From assembly GCA_036287865.1 (NCBI GenBank), contig CP126743.1, positions 1,426,001-1,490,000 of the forward strand: a DNA stretch of 64,000 nt. The letters are read 5' to 3'. The notes below the pieces were generated by a model. That model was given only the letters and a program-made list of their open reading frames with translations. It was not told the origin of the DNA and did no database searches. This document shows, one piece after another, positions 57,492 to 64,000 of this stretch. The number at the start of each line of letters is the position of its first letter. Within the stretch, counting starts at the first letter, position 1. This stretch comes from Fluviibacter phosphoraccumulans_A. GTDB taxonomy: Bacteria; Pseudomonadota; Gammaproteobacteria; Burkholderiales; Rhodocyclaceae. Both the position numbers and the translations under genes were made by a program.

Positions 57492-58661
57492 TCAGGAGTC
57501 ACTGCCAAAGATGTCACGCGTGTAAACCTTATCCGCCACGTCTTCGAGCACATCGGCCATGCGGTTGCTGATGATGACATCGGATTCTTTCTTGAAGGCT
57601 TCGATGTCGGTCACAACGCGAGAATTGAAGAATTCGCTGTCTTTGAGGGCCGGTTCATAGATGATGACTTCAATGCCCTTGGCCTTGATACGCTTCATGA
57701 TGCCCTGGATGCTGGAGGCACGGAAGTTATCTGAGCCGCTCTTCATGATGAGGCGGTAGACACCCACGACTTTGGGTTTGCGACGAATGATGTCGTCGGC
57801 AATGAAGTCTTTACGGGTGGTGTTAGATTCAACGATGGCGTAGATGAGGTTCTGCGGCACGTCTCGGTAATTGGCCAACAGCTGTTTGGTGTCTTTAGGA
57901 AAGCAATACCCTCCATATCCAAAGCTGGGGTTGTTGTAGTGCGTGCCGATACGGGGATCTAGGCCAACCCCGTCGATGATCTGTTTGCTATCGAGACCAT
58001 GAGTGGCGGCATAGGTGTCGAGTTCGTTGAAGTACGAGACCCGCATGGCGAGATAGGTGTTGGCGAAAAGCTTGACGGCCTCGGCCTCAGTCGCATCGGT
58101 AAAGAGGACGGGGATGTCCTTCTTGATGGCGCCTTCTTTGAGGAGACCGGCAAAGATTTCAGCACGCTTGGAGCGTTCACCAACAACGATGCGGGAAGGA
58201 TGTAGGTTGTCGTAGAGGGCGCGGCCTTCGCGCAGGAACTCTGGCGAGAAGATGAGGTTCTGGGTGCCGAGGGCCTCGCGGGTTTTTACGGTGTAGCTGA
58301 CGGGGATGGTCGATTTGATGACCATAGTGGCGTTGGGATTGATAGCCATAACGTCACGAATAACGGCTTCAATGGATTTGGTATTGAAGTAGTTGGTTTC
58401 CGGGTCGTAGTCGGTGGGTGTGGCGATGATGACGTAATCCGCCCCTTCGTAGGCTTCTTTCTTGTCCAGCGTGGCGCGGAAGTTCAAAGGCTTGTTCTTG
58501 AGGTAGTCCTCGAGCTCTTTGTCTTCGATGGGCGATTCTTTACGGTTGATCTTCTCAACCTTCTCGGGAACGATGTCGAGGGCAACGACTTCATGATGCT
58601 GCGAGAGCAGCACACCGTTCGACAAACCTACGTAACCTGTTCCGGCAATGGCGATTTTCAT
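57492..58661 (-). CDS. ugd: UDP-glucose 6-dehydrogenase
   Basis: A 389-residue enzyme of the short Ugd form. The NAD motif is IAGTGYVGLSNGVLL and the catalytic cysteine is in FGYGGYCFPKDTKQ. It oxidises UDP-glucose to UDP-glucuronate for polysaccharide or lipid A modification. It is intact and lies 93 bp after lapB. Confidence 0.95.
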   Translation of the reverse strand: MKIAIAGTGYVGLSNGVLLSQHHEVVALDIVPEKVEKINRKESPIEDKELEDYLKNKPLNFRATLDKKEAYEGADYVIIATPTDYDPETNYFNTKSIEAVIRDVMAINPNATMVIKSTIPVSYTVKTREALGTQNLIFSPEFLREGRALYDNLHPSRIVVGERSKRAEIFAGLLKEGAIKKDIPVLFTDATEAEAVKLFANTYLAMRVSYFNELDTYAATHGLDSKQIIDGVGLDPRIGTHYNNPSFGYGGYCFPKDTKQLLANYRDVPQNLIYAIVESNTTRKDFIADDIIRRKPKVVGVYRLIMKSGSDNFRASSIQGIMKRIKAKGIEVIIYEPALKDSEFFNSRVVTDIEAFKKESDVIISNRMADVLEDVADKVYTRDIFGSDS

Positions 58662-58754
58662 GCAAGGATTCCCGCTGGATAATTGACTCCATTTTACCAG
58701 CGTGGCCTACGATTTAAGCGCTATTTCAGGGATTTGCCACCCCTGACCTGCCAA

Positions 58755-59924
58755 TTACTGCATCAAGGCAAACTCTTCCGAACGCTTGGGTGGATAAGAT
58801 TCCCATTCGCTACATGCAGGGCAGCGCCAGTAGAACTGTCGTGCCTTGAATCCGCAGGATTTGCAGGTGTATCGGACAAGACGCTGGGTTTGTGCCTTAA
58901 CCAGTTTTTTAACCAGTTCCAGATCCGCCAGTTGCTCGGCCGGCGTTACTGCGGCGCGGGCTTCGAGCGCCTTGTTAAGGGCGATCAGACTCGGTGTGCG
59001 ATGCAGTTCGGCAATGGCAAAGTCATAAGCGGCCTGAGCACCCTCTTCTTCCACCACTTGCTGACACACCACATCCAGCATGTCGACCGAGGGGTAACGG
59101 CTCAAGAAGCCCTTGAGCAGTTGCATACCCTCACCCTGACGCCCCATGCCTTTGTATACCTCGGCAATACGGGATGCAACCAGTGACAGGAACTCCGGTT
59201 GTTGCTGCTCAATACGTAACCAGGCATCAATGGCACGCTCCGGGTGCCCTTCTTTGCGTTCGATATCGCCGGCAATAATGCTGGCGCGCACACACTGACG
59301 ATGCAGGCTCAATGCATGCTGTACATGGCGGCGTGCTTCATCGGTTTTGGAGCGGATCAAGGCGTTTTCAGCCATTTCACACCAAAACTCCGCCACTTCA
59401 TGTTGCGCAGCCAGATCCGGGATACGCTCGGCAAGTTCAATGGCCTTATCCCATGACTTTTCCAGCTGATAGATTTCCAGCAGCTGCTGCAGGGCTTCTT
59501 CACGGCGTGCGCCTTCCGACAAGCGTTTGAAGATTTCTTCTGATCGATCCAGCAACCCGGACTTGAGATAGTCAACACCCAATTCAAACAAGGCTTGCTC
59601 TTTGAGCGCAACCGGCAGGTCCTCCCGGTTAATCAGGTTCTGGTGGATGCGTAACGCACGCTCCAGTTCCCCACGCCGACGGAAAAGCGCACCCAGGGCG
59701 AAATGCAGTTCCACCGTTTCGGGTTCTACACGAACAACCTCGTTAAAGGCCTCGATGGCGCGGTCTGGCTGTTCATTCAGCAGGAAGTTCAAGCCCTGAA
59801 AATAGGCTTTCGGTAAGCGGCGGGAATCTGCCACCACATGTTTGATATCGATACGGGCAGCAATCCAGCCGATGGCAAAAAACAACGGCAGAATCAATAA
59901 GGCCCAAGGCTCAAGCATCAGCAT
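58755..59924 (-). CDS. lapB: LapB (YciM), LPS assembly regulator with TPR repeats
   Basis: A 389-residue protein, the same length as E. coli LapB. An N-terminal membrane anchor (PWALLILPLFFAIGWIAAR) is followed by tandem TPR repeats and a C-terminal rubredoxin-like zinc ribbon with two CxxC pairs (CKSC, CPAC). LapB scaffolds LPS synthesis and directs LpxC to FtsH. The start at 59924 (MLMLEPW) is chosen over a longer reading from 60029 because it has an AGAGAA ribosome site and the correct family length. Confidence 0.94.
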   Translation of the reverse strand: MLMLEPWALLILPLFFAIGWIAARIDIKHVVADSRRLPKAYFQGLNFLLNEQPDRAIEAFNEVVRVEPETVELHFALGALFRRRGELERALRIHQNLINREDLPVALKEQALFELGVDYLKSGLLDRSEEIFKRLSEGARREEALQQLLEIYQLEKSWDKAIELAERIPDLAAQHEVAEFWCEMAENALIRSKTDEARRHVQHALSLHRQCVRASIIAGDIERKEGHPERAIDAWLRIEQQQPEFLSLVASRIAEVYKGMGRQGEGMQLLKGFLSRYPSVDMLDVVCQQVVEEEGAQAAYDFAIAELHRTPSLIALNKALEARAAVTPAEQLADLELVKKLVKAQTQRLVRYTCKSCGFKARQFYWRCPACSEWESYPPKRSEEFALMQ

Positions 59925-59934
59925 GGCGTTTCTC

Positions 59935-60234
59935 TCAGAGCTTAGGGGCAGCCAGCGCTTCGGATTCGCCAGGCACAGAATTAATCGTGGTTTTGTTGGC
60001 GACTTCACGGCGCAGATACGCTGCTTCACGGCGGAGGCGCAACACCGTTGGCAGCATAAGCAATACGCCTACCAGACAACCGATGAGCAGCACACCAAGC
60101 AACACAGCCACGAGAGACGCCTCAAGGAAGTAGCCGAGATAGAAATTAATGAGGACGGGTTCAGTATTTTCCAGCGCAAAACCCAGCAAGAGCAAAAACA
60201 CTACAATTCGTACAAACCAGGCAATGATCCGCAT
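59935..60234 (-). CDS. lapA: LapA (YciS) family membrane protein, DUF1049
   Basis: A 99-residue protein with two helices (IIAWFVRIVVFLLLLGFAL and VAVLLGVLLIGCLVGVLLML) separated by NTEPVLINFYLG, the LapA/DUF1049 pattern. A cytosolic basic coiled end follows. It works with LapB in LPS assembly control. The start at 60234 follows a GGAGA site; the frame is open farther upstream. lapB starts 10 bp after its stop. Confidence 0.9.
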   Translation of the reverse strand: MRIIAWFVRIVVFLLLLGFALENTEPVLINFYLGYFLEASLVAVLLGVLLIGCLVGVLLMLPTVLRLRREAAYLRREVANKTTINSVPGESEALAAPKL

Positions 60235-60266
60235 CTTGTCTCTCCAACCCTTACTCAACCATAAAA

Positions 60267-60292
60267 AAAGCGCTGGTTTTCACCAGCGCTTT
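60267..60292 (-). terminator. Rho-independent terminator after ihfB
   Basis: An 11-bp stem (60267-60277 with 60282-60292) and a TTTC loop. On the minus strand it is followed by a run of seven T, so it ends the rpsA-ihfB transcript before lapA. Confidence 0.9.
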
Positions 60293-60319
60293 CAGTTTAC
60301 CGCAAATGACTCAATCAGC

Positions 60320-60685
60320 TTAGAGTGCGTTGACCGATCCCTGGGCCGCCACGGCAAATACCGGGGCGTCGGTTTCGTTCGACGCATTCACAACGTCTGT
60401 CAGATCTGCAGCATCTACCCGTTCACGCAGCTCTTTGCCCGCCTTGAAGTGGGGAACCCACTTCTCGGGGACTTCGACGCGCTCTCCCGAACGGGGATTA
60501 CGACCTACACGCGGCGGACGATGGTTAAGCGAAAAGCTACCGAAGCCACGAATCTCGATACGATCTCCACGGGAGAGCGCATCGGTCATCGCGTCCAGAA
60601 TCACCTTAACGGCGAGCTCGGCATCTTTCGCAACCAGCTGGGGAAAGCGTTCCGCCAGCCGTACGATAAGTTCTGACTTGGTCAT
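60320..60685 (-). CDS. ihfB: Integration host factor subunit beta
   Basis: A 121-residue HU/IHF DNA-bending protein. It has MTKSELIVRLAERFPQL and the DNA-intercalating arm region RIEIRGFGSFSLNHRPPRVGRNPR. The pairing with rpsA, 7 bp upstream, is conserved in proteobacteria. It is about 27 residues longer than E. coli IHF-beta because of an Ala/Asp/Val-rich tail of unknown role. Confidence 0.95.
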   Translation of the reverse strand: MTKSELIVRLAERFPQLVAKDAELAVKVILDAMTDALSRGDRIEIRGFGSFSLNHRPPRVGRNPRSGERVEVPEKWVPHFKAGKELRERVDAADLTDVVNASNETDAPVFAVAAQGSVNAL

Positions 60686-60692
60686 TCGAGGA

Positions 60693-62387
<1,695 letters not shown>

Positions 62388-62527
62388 GAGAGTGGTATTT
62401 CCTGACAAGAACAGCACCGGCTGTGATTTACAACAGGCAACTGATCAGCTTGCTAAGGTTAAAAATGAGCAAAAAAGCTGACCCAGGCACCTGTGAGGCA
62501 CCAGGATACAACCCGTTTACCGTGGGG

Positions 62528-64000
62528 TTATAACGCCTTGTTTCCGGACCAATCGAGCACCTGATCCACGGCTTGCGCAATGGTTAGGTGCGATGTTTCC
62601 AGAAGCTTGGTATCGCCTTCTTGCCGGAGTGGTGCCACAGTTCGCGCCGCATCGCGGGCATCCCGATCTTCCAAATCCTGCAGAATGTCTCGCAGTTTAA
62701 CGGAAAAACCTTTTTCCATCAACTGCTTGTGGCGTCTATCGGCCCTTACGGCCGCCGTCGCTGTTAAAAACACTTTGGTCTGGGCATCGGGAAACACCAC
62801 CGAGCCCATATCGCGGCCATCGGCCACTAACCCAGGCGCCTGGCGAAACGCTCGCTGGCGCAGCAGCAAGGCCTCACGCACCGCAGGCAAAGCGCCCACC
62901 GTAGAGGCCCCGATACCCATTTCTTCCGTGCGCATCTGGTCATCCACCACTTCGTCACCGAGTAGGGTCTGGCCGCCCACAAAGCGCACGAGCAGTTGCG
63001 CGGCAACTGCTGCTACAGCGGCTTCGTCTTGCCAATCGACACCCGCTTTACGCGCCGCCAAGGCGGTTAGACGGTAAAGCGCACCGGAATCCAGGTAGTG
63101 CCACCCCAACGCATCGGCCACACGTTGGGTGACGGTACCCTTGCCCGAGGCGGACGGCCCATCAATGGCAATTACCGACACAGCCGTGGTCACTTCGGCA
63201 AAGCGCTCGAAATAATCGGGAAACGTCTTGGCCGTGCAGCCCGGGTCCAGAATACGCAGCGGCGTTGCCAGCGCCATCAACGAGAAACACATGGCAATAC
63301 GATGATCGTCATAGGTTTCGATCTCGGCACAATGCAGCTCTCTCAGGTTTGCAGGCGGATACACGGTAAGCGTATCGGCGGTGGTTTCAACCTTGCCGCC
63401 TAGCTTACGGAGCTCATTGGCCATGGCATCGATACGGTCGGTTTCTTTGACGCGCCAGCTAGCAATACCCGTCAACTTGGTAGGGCCTTCGGCAAAAACC
63501 GCCACAGGCACCAGTGTCATGGCTGCATCAGGGATGGCTATGCAATCCTGTTCAATGCCTTTGAGTTTGCCACTCACGGGTGGCGCCGCTTCAATCCAGT
63601 TCGGGCCCATCGTAATACGGGCACCCATCGCGGCTAAGGCATCGGCAAAACGGACATCGCCCTGCACCGAATCTGCGCCAACACCCTCTACTCGCACCGT
63701 TCCACCGGCAATAGCGCCCAGGCCAAGGAAGTAAGAGGCGGATGAGGCATCGCCCTCCACGTAAATGACACCCGGAGATTTATAGCGTGAGCCGCCCTGC
63801 ACGGTGAACTTCTGCCAACCATCGCGCTGCGCCTCTACGCCAAAACGACGCATAGTAGCCAGGGTAATTTCAATGTACGGCTTGGAAATAAGCTCACCGA
63901 CCACTTCCACGGTGACGGTTCGATCCAGCAGCGGTAGCGCCATCAGCAGGCCGGTGAGAAACTGGCTTGATACGTTGCCTTTCACTGGCACCATGGCGGC
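62528..64000 (-). CDS. aroA-cmk: Fused EPSP synthase (AroA) / cytidylate kinase (Cmk), N-terminus cut by the window edge
   Basis: One continuous frame contains the C-terminal two thirds of EPSP synthase (GNVSSQFLTGLLMALPL, GDASSASYFLGLGAIAGG, RVKETDRIDAMANELRKLG, TYDDHRIAMCFSLMA) followed with almost no linker by a complete CMP kinase (VIAIDGPSASGKGTVTQRVA, YLDSGALYRLTALAA, VADGRDMGSVVFPDA). AroA makes EPSP in the shikimate pathway; Cmk phosphorylates CMP. The gene's beginning lies beyond 64000. The junction is near FERFAEVTTAVSVIA. The order before rpsA is the usual cmk-rpsA arrangement. Confidence 0.93.
   Translation of the reverse strand, partial: AAMVPVKGNVSSQFLTGLLMALPLLDRTVTVEVVGELISKPYIEITLATMRRFGVEAQRDGWQKFTVQGGSRYKSPGVIYVEGDASSASYFLGLGAIAGGTVRVEGVGADSVQGDVRFADALAAMGARITMGPNWIEAAPPVSGKLKGIEQDCIAIPDAAMTLVPVAVFAEGPTKLTGIASWRVKETDRIDAMANELRKLGGKVETTADTLTVYPPANLRELHCAEIETYDDHRIAMCFSLMALATPLRILDPGCTAKTFPDYFERFAEVTTAVSVIAIDGPSASGKGTVTQRVADALGWHYLDSGALYRLTALAARKAGVDWQDEAAVAAVAAQLLVRFVGGQTLLGDEVVDDQMRTEEMGIGASTVGALPAVREALLLRQRAFRQAPGLVADGRDMGSVVFPDAQTKVFLTATAAVRADRRHKQLMEKGFSVKLRDILQDLEDRDARDAARTVAPLRQEGDTKLLETSHLTIAQAVDQVLDWSGNKAL

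Noticed and set aside
62388..62527. Terminator or attenuator in the rpsA leader based on repeated GGCACC blocks
   Set aside because: The blocks are direct, not inverted, repeats and cannot form the required hairpin; no T-run follows.

Overview
The window looks like a chromosomal segment of a betaproteobacterium, probably Burkholderiales. The evidence is gene content and order: an mlaF-E-D-A-C lipid-transport operon, heptose synthesis split into separate hldC and hldA genes, aroA fused to cmk ahead of rpsA-ihfB-lapA-lapB, a phasin, and a monomeric NADP-isocitrate dehydrogenase. I cannot name a genus. No phage, insertion sequence, integrase or CRISPR array is visible.

Layout. 1-19 kb: mla operon (minus), hldC, kup, ssb, an MFS gene divergent from uvrA, an OFA-family transporter, glmS, cysK, phasin and small membrane or unknown genes. 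16.7-24.7 kb: broken EamA, MFS, secreted-protein, YaeQ-like and methyltransferase genes lie among intact ABC-F, rmuC and GIY-YIG genes. 24.9-30.6 kb: icd, a broken membrane exonuclease, an unknown gene, a trpB-like gene with one in-frame TGA, and a DUF486 membrane gene. 30.7-51.5 kb: an AT-richer locus transcribed leftward. It holds a TolC-like outer-membrane protein, an HlyD adaptor, a giant LEPR-x-LF cadherin-like adhesin of about 4,640 codons, a second HlyD adaptor and an M50-metallopeptidase/HlyD fusion. Every one of these five genes is broken. 51.7-64 kb: an intact minus-strand block of tRNA-Ser, exonuclease, cysM, hldD, hldA, rmlD, rmlB, ugd, lapB, lapA, ihfB, rpsA and aroA-cmk.

How the genes work together. 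Much of the intact content serves the envelope: phospholipid transport (mla), LPS heptose synthesis (hldC, hldA, hldD), sugar-nucleotide supply (rmlB, rmlD, ugd, glmS) and LPS assembly control (lapA, lapB). The 31-51 kb locus reads as an export system for one very large surface protein. It has an outer-membrane channel, three lipoyl-type adaptor modules and a membrane metalloprotease, but no ABC ATPase, so it is not a standard type I system as laid out here.

The second theme is decay. I reconstructed twelve disrupted genes carrying 13 premature stops. Each stop can be explained by one C-to-T or G-to-A change, mostly CAG to TAG or TGG to TGA. The same genes carry many one-base indels (often in homopolymers), a 25-bp tandem duplication and two internal deletions. 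Long housekeeping genes between them are undamaged, which argues for real gene loss over poor sequence quality, but read-level data are needed to settle it.
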